A stretch of DNA of 64,000 nucleotides from Nostoc sp. LPT (GCF_017115165.1 NZ_JABXKF010000031.1:1-64000), one strand, 5' to 3'. Positions 17,582 through 26,813 are shown, counted from the first letter of the stretch. Program-made: numbers and translations. Notes: generated by a model from the letters alone, not told the origin.

Positions 17582-18214
17582 TTAACCTAACTGTTGCATT
17601 AGGTTTTTCGCCTGAGTTGCGATCGCCTGCCAATTTCCCTCTGTGACAAGCTTTTGGGGAAATAATTCGCTGCTCAAACCGACAGCGATCGCTCCAGCTT
17701 GCAAAAATTCTTTGGCATTTTCTAGAGTCACGCCGCCAGTAGGAATTAAGGGAATCTCACCCAGCGGCCCTTGCAAACTTTTGATATAGTTAGTCCCTCC
17801 CACTGCCTGCACGGGAAACACTTTTACACAACTAGCACCTTGACTCCAAGCGGTAACAATTTCTGTAGGAGTCAGCGCTCCTGGTATAATAGGCACATTT
17901 TTTTCTTGTGCTGCTTGAATCATTGCCGAATCGACGTGGGGTGTGAAGAGGAATTGCGCCCCAGATGCGATCGCATCTTGTAACTGCTGCACATTAAATA
18001 GCGTACCAGTGCCAACGATACAGGCTGGTAATTCCGAACGTAGTTGACTGATTAATTCCCCAGCGCGATCGCTATTCCAGGTAATCTCAATTAGCTGCAT
18101 TCCCCCAGATGCTACAGCCATTGCCATTTGTTGTCCCACTTCGATTTGAGGAGCACGGATAACTGCGATCGCTCGGTGTTTTTCCAACTGTGATAACCAA
18201 ATTTGATTAGGCAT
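17582..18214 (-). CDS. eda: KDPG/KHG aldolase
   Basis: A 210-residue class I aldolase of normal family length. It cleaves 2-keto-3-deoxy-6-phosphogluconate to pyruvate and glyceraldehyde-3-phosphate (Entner-Doudoroff pathway) and often also 4-hydroxy-2-oxoglutarate. Glu43 in LIEITW and the Schiff-base Lys131 in SCVKVFPVQAVGG are present, as are IVGTGTL and the phosphate-binding PTGGV. It is cytosolic and apparently monocistronic; no other Entner-Doudoroff gene is in the window. Its coding sequence is rich in HIP1 sites. Confidence 0.93.
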   Translation of the reverse strand: MPNQIWLSQLEKHRAIAVIRAPQIEVGQQMAMAVASGGMQLIEITWNSDRAGELISQLRSELPACIVGTGTLFNVQQLQDAIASGAQFLFTPHVDSAMIQAAQEKNVPIIPGALTPTEIVTAWSQGASCVKVFPVQAVGGTNYIKSLQGPLGEIPLIPTGGVTLENAKEFLQAGAIAVGLSSELFPQKLVTEGNWQAIATQAKNLMQQLG

Positions 18215-18443
18215 TTTGACTAGGGATTGGGGACTGGGAGTAGGAATTGGGACTAGAGAATAGTTTTCAATCTAGTAAATACCTAATTTTTAATACTAAT
18301 GCCCAATGCCCTATTCCCAATCCCCTTAAAACTTGCTTCTTACATCAAGCTATGAGATATTACATAAAATAACGGTAAGTCTATCGTATTTACGTATTTT
18401 AAAATTAAATGCCTCAGCATTTGAGTCTAAAGGAGTAATTAAA

Positions 18444-18710
18444 ATGACAATTGCACGACAAAACACAGCAGCATCCTTACCAATCACCATTCACGATTCT
18501 GAAAGCGTCGATATAACTAACTTATGGAAGCTTGTGCGACTAGGTGCGAATGGCTTTTGGTGGCGCACTAAGGCATATACAACGATTTTGGGTGTTATGC
18601 TGCTAACTTTAGTAAGTCTGATTTTTCTAAGTATGCATTGGTATTACCGCAGACTGTTCCCATTTCTCAGCCATCAAGTCATTGGTAGCGATCGTGGGAT
18701 AAGCAATTAA
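18444..18710 (+). CDS. small single-pass membrane protein
   Basis: An 88-residue protein. The ATG at 18444 is chosen because AAAGGAG lies ten bases upstream; an ATG or TTG further up would add 37 residues of unrelated composition. Residues 1-30 are polar, 31-48 contain WKLVRLGANGFWWRTKAY, and 52-72 form a membrane helix (LGVMLLTLVSLIFLSMHW) followed by a basic YYRRLF stop-transfer motif. No family is recognised. Inner-membrane or thylakoid location is inferred. Confidence 0.6.
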   Translation: MTIARQNTAASLPITIHDSESVDITNLWKLVRLGANGFWWRTKAYTTILGVMLLTLVSLIFLSMHWYYRRLFPFLSHQVIGSDRGISN

Positions 18711-18849
18711 AAATTAAAAACTAGACATGAACTTGAAAAAGGATAGGCGATCGTCTCAATCGCCTTCACTTGCTTCCTTTACATTACTTTAGAGACACTC
18801 TCTAAAAACTCAGCTTAATTCTTCTAGTAGAGGAGAGAGCTAATTAAAA

Positions 18850-18924
18850 ATGCATATACTGCAATTACCAAGCAATAGTTTGTATAAGCCCCTAGTTAAA
18901 GACCTACTAGGAGCTTTTTTTTAA
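18850..18924 (+). CDS. candidate 24-residue peptide overlapping a terminator hairpin
   Basis: An ATG at 18850 opens 24 codons (MHILQLPSNSLYKPLVKD, then LLGAFF) ending at a TAA at 18922-18924. GGAGAGAG lies about ten bases upstream, a good ribosome-binding site. The last codons lie in the terminator-like hairpin at 18887-18922. It may be a short peptide, a leader, or a small RNA that happens to be open. No homologue is known to me. Confidence 0.3.
   Translation: MHILQLPSNSLYKPLVKDLLGAFF
18887..18922 (+). terminator. rho-independent terminator
   Basis: AGCCCCTAGT pairs with ACTAGGAGCT with one mismatch, followed directly by eight T residues. It would end transcription from the small membrane protein gene at 18444 or from a short transcript around the peptide ORF at 18850. 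Confidence 0.75.
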
Positions 18925-19186
18925 TTGACTATCTACCTCAAATGGGTAATATAGCAGTGGTCAGACAGCTGAGGACATTGGCAAATCCTAAGAAAACGGC
19001 TGTCACACCTATCCATAGCCGACTTGTCCTAAGCAGGATGGTAGCCGCAATATATTAAAAAATCTAGTAGCAATTAAACTATTCCTAACGGATATTTATA
19101 ATTAATTCTGATGGTAGATTAAGTCAGAAATGAAGATCGTTAACATGTACTGTGTAAGTTAAAAACGTTTACCAAACTTAACAACA

Positions 19187-19459
19187 ATAAATATTCTTGC
19201 TTGGATTGTTTTAGGTCTAATTGCTGGTGCGATCGCAAAAGCTATCTACCCTGGTCATCAAGGTGGCGGAATTCTAGGAACCATAGTGTTAGGAATCATC
19301 GGTGCTTTTGTTGGCGGTAGTTTAGGTGTATTCTTCAGTACGGGAACTTTATCTCTAGCAGCTCCTAGTCTTAGCATTCCAGGTATTGCAGTAGCAGTTC
19401 TTGGTGCAATTGTCGCAGTTTTCTTGTGGAATTTATTAACCAACCGCAGTGCTGTATAA
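19187..19459 (+). CDS. GlsB/YeaQ/YmgE-type small membrane protein, start codon ATA
   Basis: The frame from 19187 encodes 90 residues: NILAWIVLGLIAGAIAKAI, then YPGHQGGGILGTIVLGIIG and further Gly-rich membrane segments, ending TNRSAV. This is the transglycosylase-associated (GlsB/YeaQ) family, small three-helix membrane proteins linked to stress. Homologues usually begin MNILAW, but here the expected ATG is ATA. The nearest upstream in-frame ATG (19145) is followed after five codons by TAA. The coding part is otherwise intact. It may use a rare start codon, or may have lost its start and be untranslated. Confidence 0.7.
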   Translation: MNILAWIVLGLIAGAIAKAIYPGHQGGGILGTIVLGIIGAFVGGSLGVFFSTGTLSLAAPSLSIPGIAVAVLGAIVAVFLWNLLTNRSAV

Positions 19460-19530
19460 ATATAAAATTGCGGTCAATCAATGAGATAGATTTAGCACAT
19501 TCATTTAATTATTTTTAACTGTGAATTAAA

Positions 19531-20688
19531 TTAAAAAAATAACGTCACCATAAAATTACAGGTAGGCGTTATTTTTTTGATTGTTTTGCAATAAAATAAT
19601 TTGGTTAAAAGAAAAAGGATTGAATTCAGTACATTTAAAACGTGTAATTGATACAAACGCAATCCTTTTTTAGCATCCACATCAAATTTCAAACCAACTT
19701 CCATCCCCGTAGTTGTTTTTGTTTCATTAACTGATATATCATTCATTTTAATACTCTTAATAGTGGCTAAATAGCAGCAAGATGATCCCTCACTAACTAG
19801 GAAAAGGCTGTTTCCAACCAATAAAGTCGTTTCCTCAACCTTTGCTATTCCAGCTTCATGCTTCTTAAACCATTCAGTAATTCTACCAACCTCCTTGACT
19901 TGACCTATTGATTTTTTGCGTTCAATAACTTTGTAAGTAACCAACTCAGTAAGTGCTTGACATAAAATCTCCACAAAGTCACATAATTCTAACAGTGCAT
20001 TAGAAGCTAGAACATCGTCGGGAAATCCGTGGGCTGCGTCGTTACGATAGCTAATTAATTCATTGAGTTCTCCTTCCGCTGTGTTTTCATTTCCTCTGAT
20101 CTCCTGTACAAAATACTTTACGGCTCTATGTTTATTCTACCCAGCCCATGAATTTGGTATACCTGCTTCTGTCAACATTTTCTCTAAGGCTTCTTTACGT
20201 AAGTTCTGTTCATGGAAGAGAAACGCATCTGGCAATAGCTCATATTCTGTTTCACCCGTAGCTCCATGAAATAATCCGCGAATAACTTCCTCAATAGATA
20301 GGTGTTTATATCTGTTTTTCCTCAGATCAAGCAATAATCTTCCTACCCCTATCTGGTAAGTATTTCGTATTGTCTCTTCTAGCTCTGAATAATGTGAAAA
20401 TAATCCTGGCAGAAGTACTAACTAGTCACTAACTAAGTCTTCAACAAAACGCTCATAAATTGCGTACAAGCGCGTTACTACAGCACAATGGTCGTAAACT
20501 CGCCACTCTATTACCTTGGGAATATCCTGCATGAGTGTGCCAAGGATTAATTCTGTGTCCTCGTTCCATTCTTTTTTTATTAAAGCAGACGCACCAAAGG
20601 AAATTTGTCTTAGCCTATCATTGGTTTTGATAATTGCACGTATAACAGAAATATTTACTTTTACTGTTATCAAAAGATCCTCAAACAT
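19531..20688 (-). pseudogene. MAE_28990/MAE_18760-like HEPN gene with two in-frame amber codons
   Basis: A single frame stays open for 385 codons except for two TAG codons, at codon 89 (20424-20422) and codon 184 (20139-20137). The sequence reads on naturally across both: ERFVEDLVSD-stop-LVLLPGLF and IPNSWAG-stop-NKHRAVKYF. The HEPN ribonuclease motif R-x4-H is intact at codons 215-220 (YRNDAAHG) but lies after both stops. The fold resembles the MAE_28990/MAE_18760-like HEPN family. The gene begins 6 bp after the DUF262 gene, a recurrent defence-like pairing. The C-terminal 35 residues are hydrophobic and may be altered. Without suppression only an 88-residue fragment would be made. Confidence 0.8.
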
Positions 20689-20694
20689 CGCTTT

Positions 20695-21873
20695 TTACCC
20701 TGCGATGATTTTGGACAACATATTGTCAAACAATTTAATTCTATTCTCGACATCAATTTTGTTTCTTTCACCACCTGTAAATAATTTTGATGTATCTTCT
20801 CTCAGCAGTTTCTTTGTCTCTTCAATTATCTTAGACTTACGCTCAATTAAAATATCTGCATTTGCCAAATGTCTACTAGTTCCAACCATAACAGCATCAT
20901 AATAGGCTTTATATGCCTTATCTTTCCAAGCATCAGACTCTATATCTAAAGGCTTGAATAAATTTTCTGCATATATTTCGTGAGCTAAATTTATTGTTTG
21001 AATAAAGATATTTTTGAGGAATTCAATATCTTCATCTGATAATTTCATACTTTTAATCATGTATAGGTCAAGAAAACCCTGCATTCCTCTACGAAAATCT
21101 CCTACATGGCGTAATGCAAAAAATCGAAGCACTAATTCGGCATCTTCCATCTTTTTGAATAGGTTGTTTTTAACGAGTTTTTCAGGTTTATTTATAGGAA
21201 TTCCCCACGCTTCTGTAAATATAGGATTAGTTGTCAATTCAAGTAATAATTGATTGAATTTACCATAATACAAACAGTTACGTACTTCTTGGCGACTTAA
21301 CTCAACACCTCCAGTATTCAGACGCTCAAATGCAAGCTGTTTCAGAAGCAGCGCTTCTTCAGGATTAGATGCTGACTCTGTAATCAAAACTATAGATGAT
21401 ATGGAGCGACGATCAATCCCTGCTTTAATTTTTGCAGGAAGAGTGGCATAAGTTCGTCCATTAAGTTCTGGCCAAAGTTCAAGACCTGTTAATTTTAAAC
21501 GGTTGTCATAAAAATTCCGAAGGGCAGTAATTCTTTGTTGACCATCCATTACTTCATATAAGCTAAACTCTTTTTCGTAAAGAACTATTGGAGGAACAGG
21601 AATATTGATCAAAAACGACTCTATTAATCTGGATTGCTTCTTTTCATCCCAACGCAGCCTTCTTTGGTAGAAAGGTTGCACATCCATATACCCAGGCTTC
21701 TTTAGTGCTTCGACAAAGCTAGGCAGCTTTTCACGGTTAATTTCGGTAAGTATTCTTTGCTCTCCAGACTCATACTTTTCGTTGATTTCGATATCAGACA
21801 TTTTGACTGGGTGTGTGGAAGGAGATACATCTTTTCTTCGATTGGTGTAAGTTGCATTGACTACATCCTCCAC
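20695..21873 (-). CDS. DUF262 (ParB/GmrS-like) protein
   Basis: A 392-residue protein. The DUF262 core is clear: QPFYQRRLRWDEKKQSRLIE (about 66-85), IPVPPIVLYE, and the signature DGQQR at 110-114, followed by FERLNTGGVELSRQEVRN. DUF262 domains share the ParB/Srx fold and in GmrSD-type restriction factors couple nucleotide binding to DNA cleavage. Here the HNH-type DUF1524 partner is absent and a HEPN gene follows 6 bp downstream instead. The pair is plausibly a phage-defence or toxin-antitoxin module. This partner is intact while the HEPN gene is interrupted. Confidence 0.85.
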   Translation of the reverse strand: MEDVVNATYTNRRKDVSPSTHPVKMSDIEINEKYESGEQRILTEINREKLPSFVEALKKPGYMDVQPFYQRRLRWDEKKQSRLIESFLINIPVPPIVLYEKEFSLYEVMDGQQRITALRNFYDNRLKLTGLELWPELNGRTYATLPAKIKAGIDRRSISSIVLITESASNPEEALLLKQLAFERLNTGGVELSRQEVRNCLYYGKFNQLLLELTTNPIFTEAWGIPINKPEKLVKNNLFKKMEDAELVLRFFALRHVGDFRRGMQGFLDLYMIKSMKLSDEDIEFLKNIFIQTINLAHEIYAENLFKPLDIESDAWKDKAYKAYYDAVMVGTSRHLANADILIERKSKIIEETKKLLREDTSKLFTGGERNKIDVENRIKLFDNMLSKIIAG

Positions 21874-22186
21874 AAGAATGATATGATGAAATATAGTTAA
21901 ATCTGCTGAATATACCCTAGCGCTTCTTGATGCGGCAAAGTTGTCTTGATATTAAATATTCGTCATACTACCTCAATAAACAGTTTTAGGGATGTTAGTA
22001 CTGGAGAAAATCTACTCCACTTTAAAAACAGTTCATGGCAAAGTTATATTCAACTTAGCTGAGTATAAATACCCTAAAATCTAGAGGTTTCATAAAATTT
22101 TCAATAACTTGCACTGGTCGCTACACACAAACCAACAATGTTCAGTTAAGCTGTAAACGCTATGATTGAGCTTTATTGAACGTTTT

Positions 22187-23017
22187 ATGCATTGGTTGTT
22201 ATCTGGGCCGTTGAGTACAGAAGCATTGACGGTTAACATTGCCGGGTTGCCTGCATCGTTACAAGGTAAAAAGCTGGTGCAGTTGTCAGATTTTCACTAC
22301 GATGGTTTGCGGCTGTCGGAAGAGATGTTAGAAAAAGCGATCGCAGTTACTAACGAAGCTGAACCAGATTTAATTTTATTAACTGGTGACTACGTAACTG
22401 ACGAACCGACGCCAATTCACCAACTGGTACTTCGACTCAAAAATCTGCAAAGTTGCAGTGGTATCTATGCTATTCTTGGCAATCACGATATACATTACAG
22501 ACAGGCAAAAGCCGAAGTTACAGAAGCCCTTACTAGTATTGGAATTCACGTCCTTTGGAACGAAATTGCCTATCCACTAGGAAAAGAATTACCACTCGTT
22601 GGATTAGCTGATTATTGGTCACGGGAATTCTACCCCGCACCAGTTATGAACCAGCTAAACCCTGACACACCCTGCATCGTTTTATCTCACAACCCAGATA
22701 CTGCGGAGATATTACAAAGATGGCGAGTTGATTTACAATTATCTGGTCATACTCACGGTGGTCAAATCGTGATTCCCGGAATTGGCCCTGCGGCGTTGTT
22801 TTACGAAAAGCTTGTAAAAAAAATACCCAGAAAAGTGCGGCGTCGAGTCCCATTTTTAGAAGTAAATGTTTCTGTAGTCAACCATTGGGAATGGGCGCAG
22901 GGTTTGCATCGGTTAGGTAAAAATCAGCTATATGTCAATCGTGGTTTGGGAACTTACCTCCCAGGACGCTTTTTTTGCCGTCCAGAAGTTACTATAATTA
23001 CCCTACAAGGTGAGTAG
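22187..23017 (+). CDS. metallophosphoesterase (YkuE-like)
   Basis: A 276-residue calcineurin-like phosphoesterase from the ATG at 22187 (MHWLLSG). A TTG at 22166 is possible, but the tandem paralogue starts at the equivalent ATG. All metal-binding blocks are present: LSDFHYDGLRL (DxH), LLTGDYVTDE (GD), LGNHDIHY (GNHD), LSHNPDTAE and LSGHTHGGQIVIPG (GHxH). The N-terminus lacks a convincing signal peptide. The family includes membrane-associated phosphodiesterases acting on lipid or nucleotide substrates; the substrate here is unknown. A close paralogue follows 216 bp downstream. Confidence 0.9.
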   Translation: MHWLLSGPLSTEALTVNIAGLPASLQGKKLVQLSDFHYDGLRLSEEMLEKAIAVTNEAEPDLILLTGDYVTDEPTPIHQLVLRLKNLQSCSGIYAILGNHDIHYRQAKAEVTEALTSIGIHVLWNEIAYPLGKELPLVGLADYWSREFYPAPVMNQLNPDTPCIVLSHNPDTAEILQRWRVDLQLSGHTHGGQIVIPGIGPAALFYEKLVKKIPRKVRRRVPFLEVNVSVVNHWEWAQGLHRLGKNQLYVNRGLGTYLPGRFFCRPEVTIITLQGE

Positions 23018-23233
23018 GTAATTTCAAATTCAAAAAAAGAACGCAATTACAGCAGGTATTTTGGCTAATGAGTGCTTGCAAACTCAGTCATAACCTGCTT
23101 ACTTTCATCGGATAATTTAAATCAATGAATTAATTGTATCTGAAGTAGATGACATAAATTATTGCATTTTATCAAGTTACATTTTTATTTTTGGTAAGCT
23201 GTAAGCGCTGGTATGAGGAGTATCGGTTGACTT

Positions 23234-24067
23234 ATGCATTGGTTGTTTACAGGACATTTAAGAGTAGATAAAATAACGGTTAAGATTGCGGAACTTCCTG
23301 CATCTTTACAAGGTACAACGTTAGTACAGTTGTCAGATTTTCACTATGATGGTTTGCGACTGTCGGAAGAGATGTTAGAAAAAGCGATCGCACTTACTAA
23401 CAAAGCTGAACCAGATTTAATTCTATTAACTGGTGACTACGTAACTGACGATCCCACACCAATTCATCAATTGGTGCTTCGACTCAAGCATCTGCAAAGT
23501 CGCTGTGGTATCTACGCCGTACTTGGGAACCACGATATCTATTACAGCCACTCCAAAGTAGAAGTTACACAGGCGTTAACTAGCATTGGGATTCACGTAC
23601 TTTGGAATGAAATCGCCTATCCGCTAGGAAAAGAATTACCATTGGTCGGACTAGCTGATTATTGGTCACGGGAATTTTACCCCGCACCAATCATGAATCA
23701 ACTAGACTCGATTACACCGCGCATTGTTTTATCCCATAACCCAGATACAGCCAAGATATTGCAACAATGGCGCGTAGATTTGCAACTATCTGGTCATACC
23801 CACGGTGGTCACATCGTCATTCCGGGCATTGGCCCTGTAGTATTTTATTATAAAAAGCTCCTCAAACAAATTCCCAAAAAATTGCGGCGTTGGGTAACAT
23901 TTTTCTTAGGAGACTGCTCGAAAGTAGTGCGATATTGGGAGTGGGCGCAAGGGTTTCACAAGGTAAAAGAAAATCAACTATATGTTAATCGTGGTTTAGG
24001 AACTTATAAACCAGGACGTTTATTTTGTCCGCCGGAAGTGACTGTAATTACTTTAATTCGTCATTAG
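23234..24067 (+). CDS. metallophosphoesterase, tandem paralogue
   Basis: A 277-residue protein nearly identical to the upstream gene over the catalytic region (LSDFHYDGLRL, LLTGDYVTDD, LGNHDIYY, LSGHTHGGHIVIPG). It differs mainly in the first 25 residues and in the loop after the GHTH block, where this copy reads KKLRRWVTFFLGDCSKVVRY. One change lies beside the metal site (GGQ to GGH). The pattern indicates a recent duplication with divergence in membrane- or substrate-contacting loops. It has its own leader and is likely transcribed separately or by readthrough. Confidence 0.9.
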   Translation: MHWLFTGHLRVDKITVKIAELPASLQGTTLVQLSDFHYDGLRLSEEMLEKAIALTNKAEPDLILLTGDYVTDDPTPIHQLVLRLKHLQSRCGIYAVLGNHDIYYSHSKVEVTQALTSIGIHVLWNEIAYPLGKELPLVGLADYWSREFYPAPIMNQLDSITPRIVLSHNPDTAKILQQWRVDLQLSGHTHGGHIVIPGIGPVVFYYKKLLKQIPKKLRRWVTFFLGDCSKVVRYWEWAQGFHKVKENQLYVNRGLGTYKPGRLFCPPEVTVITLIRH

Positions 24068-24088
24068 TCATTGGTCATTGGTCATTGG
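24061..24088. repeat. short tandem repeats, TCATTGG type
   Basis: Four heptamer units (TCATTAG or TCATTGG) overlap the stop codon region of the second metallophosphoesterase gene. This is a class of short repeats common in heterocyst-forming cyanobacteria. Confidence 0.75.
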
Positions 24089-24089
24089 T

Positions 24090-24173
24090 TGGCGTTGCTG
24101 AATCAGAGTATGAATAAACAATGTTTCTTTGCACCTTTGCGTGAGCCTAATTCATACTTTCAATCAGTAAGGC
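24090..24173. mobile_element. short MITE-like inverted repeat
   Basis: Imperfect 21-bp terminal repeats (24094-24114 and 24150-24170, 17 of 21 positions paired, core TTGCTGAATCAGAGTATGAA) bound an 84-bp segment without coding capacity. It looks like a small non-autonomous element. No clear target-site duplication is seen. Confidence 0.5.
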
Positions 24174-24252
24174 CCATTGGTATAAATAAATGACAAATGA
24201 CGAAGGACAGCCCTCAGGTCAGAGTGCAATTTAAATACATAAACTCAAAGCA

Positions 24253-24303
24253 GAAACCGCCTGAAGCTACGATGGATAAATCTCAATAGCTTGGGGCGGT
24301 TTC
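24253..24303. terminator. strong hairpin, possible terminator
   Basis: GAAACCGCC (24253-24261) pairs with GGCGGTTTC (24295-24303), with a nested AAGCT/AGCTT pairing. It lies in the 673-bp spacer between the metallophosphoesterase genes and the convergent Pro-rich protein gene. The T-tract is weak, so it could instead be part of a small RNA. Apart from this, the MITE-like element and the terminator at 24680, the spacer shows nothing I can name. Confidence 0.5.
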
Positions 24304-24679
24304 TTGAAGATTGGTGAATTCAGAAATGACTAACTTAAAATTTGGTGGACAGTATTCGCGATCGCTCTACTCAGAATTGCACATCCTTACATTCCAACTA
24401 GGCAGGCATTTTCTGGCTGTGCGTTCTAAAACCTCCAAAACAACTCATTGAACTTAAGGCAAAAACACATTCAACGGATGCCACAACCAATCATAGCGAT
24501 CGCGATAAGATTAGAGCAGGAGGCACAGGCTCTAACTTGAAAGTTTTTGTTTAACTTTTAACCTGTTTGTACCTTGGTCTTAATCTAGCATTGTGTTTGT
24601 TTAGCCACAAGACACCTTTACTAAACTTGAACACCATTAATTTATCGCAATAATTCAGAAACATTCCTTAAAAATTGTC

Positions 24680-24721
24680 CCACTTGGTAATGTTGGCGTG
24701 AATGCCAACATTACCAAGTGG
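24680..24721 (-). terminator. terminator with perfect 18-bp stem
   Basis: A perfect 18-bp inverted repeat (CCACTTGGTAATGTTGGC and its complement) with a six-base loop lies 19 bp beyond the stop of the 24741-25496 gene. Read on the minus strand it is followed by GGACAATTTTT, consistent with intrinsic termination. Confidence 0.75.
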
Positions 24722-24740
24722 ACTGAAAGTTCAGAACCCG

Positions 24741-25496
24741 TTATTGAGCAGAATCGCCTGCGGTAGAAGAATCGCTATTAGATGTACTATTTGACTTGTC
24801 TACTCCTTGAGGTGTAGTACTTTTAGAAGTGTCACTTTTCGTACCAGGAGCAACAGTATTAGTAGAACTATCGTTCTGCGAAGCCGGAGTATTAGTAGTT
24901 GGACTCGTTGCCGGACTTTGTGTCGCTTTAGGGGTTGGCTGGGTTACAGAAGGTGCTTTTTCTGCCGCAGGCTGCTGGGGTGGAATAGTAATGTTAATAT
25001 CCGGTTGGCGAGGTGCAGACGGAGGTGTAACTTGCTGTTGTGGAACAGGAACAGGAACAGCAACAGGAACAGGGACTTCCTTAGTTGTTTCGATTATTTT
25101 CGTTTGTGGTTGAGGAGATGCACTGGGAGTTGGATTACTCTTACTCGGTACAGGAACCGCGACCGGCACAATATTGTTAACCGCTGCGTTATTCTGCTGG
25201 TTGAAGTACCAAACCCCACCTATAACCAAACCAAGTAGGGAAGTAATGATAATACCTAACAGCAAACCACCACTAGCATTGTTTTCATCACGCTGGGCTA
25301 AATCTGCTTGCTGGTAGTTACGCTCAACATTTCGACCATGTACGTAACCGTTACTATAAGAGTTGGGATTAGCTGCGTTATTCTTGACTGTTTCAGTGGT
25401 TCGTGTCAAGTCAGTATGAGTATTACCATTAATATCAGTGTAAGATTTTTGCTTGAGTTCACTGTTTTTGATTTCGCGTTCATTAGGAATAGACAT
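24741..25496 (-). CDS. single-pass membrane protein with Pro/Thr/Ser-rich extracytoplasmic region
   Basis: A 251-residue protein. The first 75 residues are polar and charged and should be cytoplasmic. Residues 76-98 form a membrane helix (GGLLLGIIITSLLGLVIGGVW). The remaining 150 residues are low-complexity, rich in Pro, Val, Thr, Ser and Gln, with VPVPVAVPVPVPQQQ repeats. They probably form an extended periplasmic spacer. There is no catalytic domain. It resembles cyanobacterial membrane-anchored stress or envelope proteins of unknown function. Many long antisense frames across it are shadows of the biased composition. Confidence 0.75.
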   Translation of the reverse strand: MSIPNEREIKNSELKQKSYTDINGNTHTDLTRTTETVKNNAANPNSYSNGYVHGRNVERNYQQADLAQRDENNASGGLLLGIIITSLLGLVIGGVWYFNQQNNAAVNNIVPVAVPVPSKSNPTPSASPQPQTKIIETTKEVPVPVAVPVPVPQQQVTPPSAPRQPDINITIPPQQPAAEKAPSVTQPTPKATQSPATSPTTNTPASQNDSSTNTVAPGTKSDTSKSTTPQGVDKSNSTSNSDSSTAGDSAQ

Positions 25497-25838
25497 AGCC
25501 GTTGATTTAACTCCTCAGATTAAGATATTGACGAACTAAAGCTTTGTGAAAACAAAAAGTTTTAATGAACTGAAAATATATGTTGCTGATAAAAATTGAG
25601 TCTTATTTGCTACTCAACTGTTGGTAATCTCAGAATAACCTCTGCCCTCAAACAAGTGGCTCTATCTCCAGGGAGTTAATACTTAATCTTTAGAGAGTTA
25701 ATACTTAATCATGAGAAAGAGTATCCCAAAGATAGATGTTATTAAACTGTCAAATGATGGTTTGATAAAAAATCTAGTAATTTACTGAAATCATCTAAAT
25801 TTTCAATAAATCAAGAATAGATTGTGCTTATAGGTCAT

Positions 25839-26774
25839 TTATGAAAGAATGACAGCCTTAGCGATGGGGAATAGGGTAATAGTTTTATCCCCACTGCCAC
25901 TAGCCAGCATCTTCCCATCTGGGCTAAAGGCAACGGAAAAAACTACATCTTCAGATCCTAAAAAAGTACAGAGTTCATTGCCTGTATCCACCTGCCATAG
26001 CTTGATCGTTTTGTCTTTACTACCGCTAGCTATGATCTTGCCATTGGGGCTAAAAGCGACAGAACAAACACGATCAGAATGCCCAGTTAGGGTACAGATT
26101 TCTTCACCGCTTTCCAAATGCCATAACTTAATGGTGTTGTCCCAACTACCACTGGCTAAAGTCTTGCTATTTGGGCTGAAAGCAACAGAATTTATCCCTC
26201 CAAACCAATCGGAATGCCCTTTAAGGGTAAGGATTTTCTGTTTAGCCAGATGCCAAATCTTAATGGTTTTGTCATTACCTGCACCACCACTAGCTAAAGT
26301 TTTTCCATCTGGGCTGAAAGCGACACATAAAACGTTATCTGAATGCCCTTTAAGTGTGTGTACTTGCTTTCCTGTCTCTAGTGACCAAAGCTTAATGGTC
26401 TTGTTCTGACTGCAACTGGCTAAAGTTTTTCCATCCCTGCTAAAGGCAACACAGTAAACCTCTTCTTCATGTCCTGTGAAGGTACAGATTTCATTCCCTG
26501 TTAAGATTTCCCATAATTTAATAGTTTTGTCATCACTAGCACTGGCTAGAATCTTGCCATTAGGGCTGAAAGCAACAGAATTTACCCCTCCAGACCACCA
26601 AGAAGACTCTCCATGTCCCTTGAAGGTGCGTGGTTCCTGGTTAGCTAAATGCCAAATTTTTATAGTTTTGTCATGACTACCACTAGCTAAAGTCTGCCCA
26701 TCAGGACTAAAAACAACAGACATTACCTTATTTGAATGCCCTTTGAGAATGCGTACAGATATTAAATCTTGCAT
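25839..26774 (-). CDS. stand-alone WD40-repeat protein (one propeller)
   Basis: About 311 residues from the ATG at 26774 (MQDLISVRILKGHSN). An upstream start at 26804 would add ten hydrophobic residues. Seven WD40 repeats are visible, each with a GH dipeptide, VAFSPDGKxLASGS and DKTIKLW, so the protein should fold as a single seven-bladed propeller. Unlike the large CHAT protein it has no effector or NTPase domain and is likely a binding scaffold. Repeats 1 and 4 carry insertions (HGESSWWSGG and HSDWFGG) between GH and the next strand. The ligand is unknown. Confidence 0.88.
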   Translation of the reverse strand: MQDLISVRILKGHSNKVMSVVFSPDGQTLASGSHDKTIKIWHLANQEPRTFKGHGESSWWSGGVNSVAFSPNGKILASASDDKTIKLWEILTGNEICTFTGHEEEVYCVAFSRDGKTLASCSQNKTIKLWSLETGKQVHTLKGHSDNVLCVAFSPDGKTLASGGAGNDKTIKIWHLAKQKILTLKGHSDWFGGINSVAFSPNSKTLASGSWDNTIKLWHLESGEEICTLTGHSDRVCSVAFSPNGKIIASGSKDKTIKLWQVDTGNELCTFLGSEDVVFSVAFSPDGKMLASGSGDKTITLFPIAKAVILS

Positions 26775-26813
26775 ATTTAAATAGGAAATAAGCAGCAAAT
26801 TCAACTTTATTTA

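Noticed and set aside
24807..25505. Plus-strand Arg-rich and Gly-rich ORFs
   Set aside because: They are antisense of the Pro/Thr-rich membrane protein; their odd composition follows from its codons.
25849..26676. Plus-strand ORFs opposite the WD40 gene
   Set aside because: Shadows of the repeat-rich minus-strand gene.
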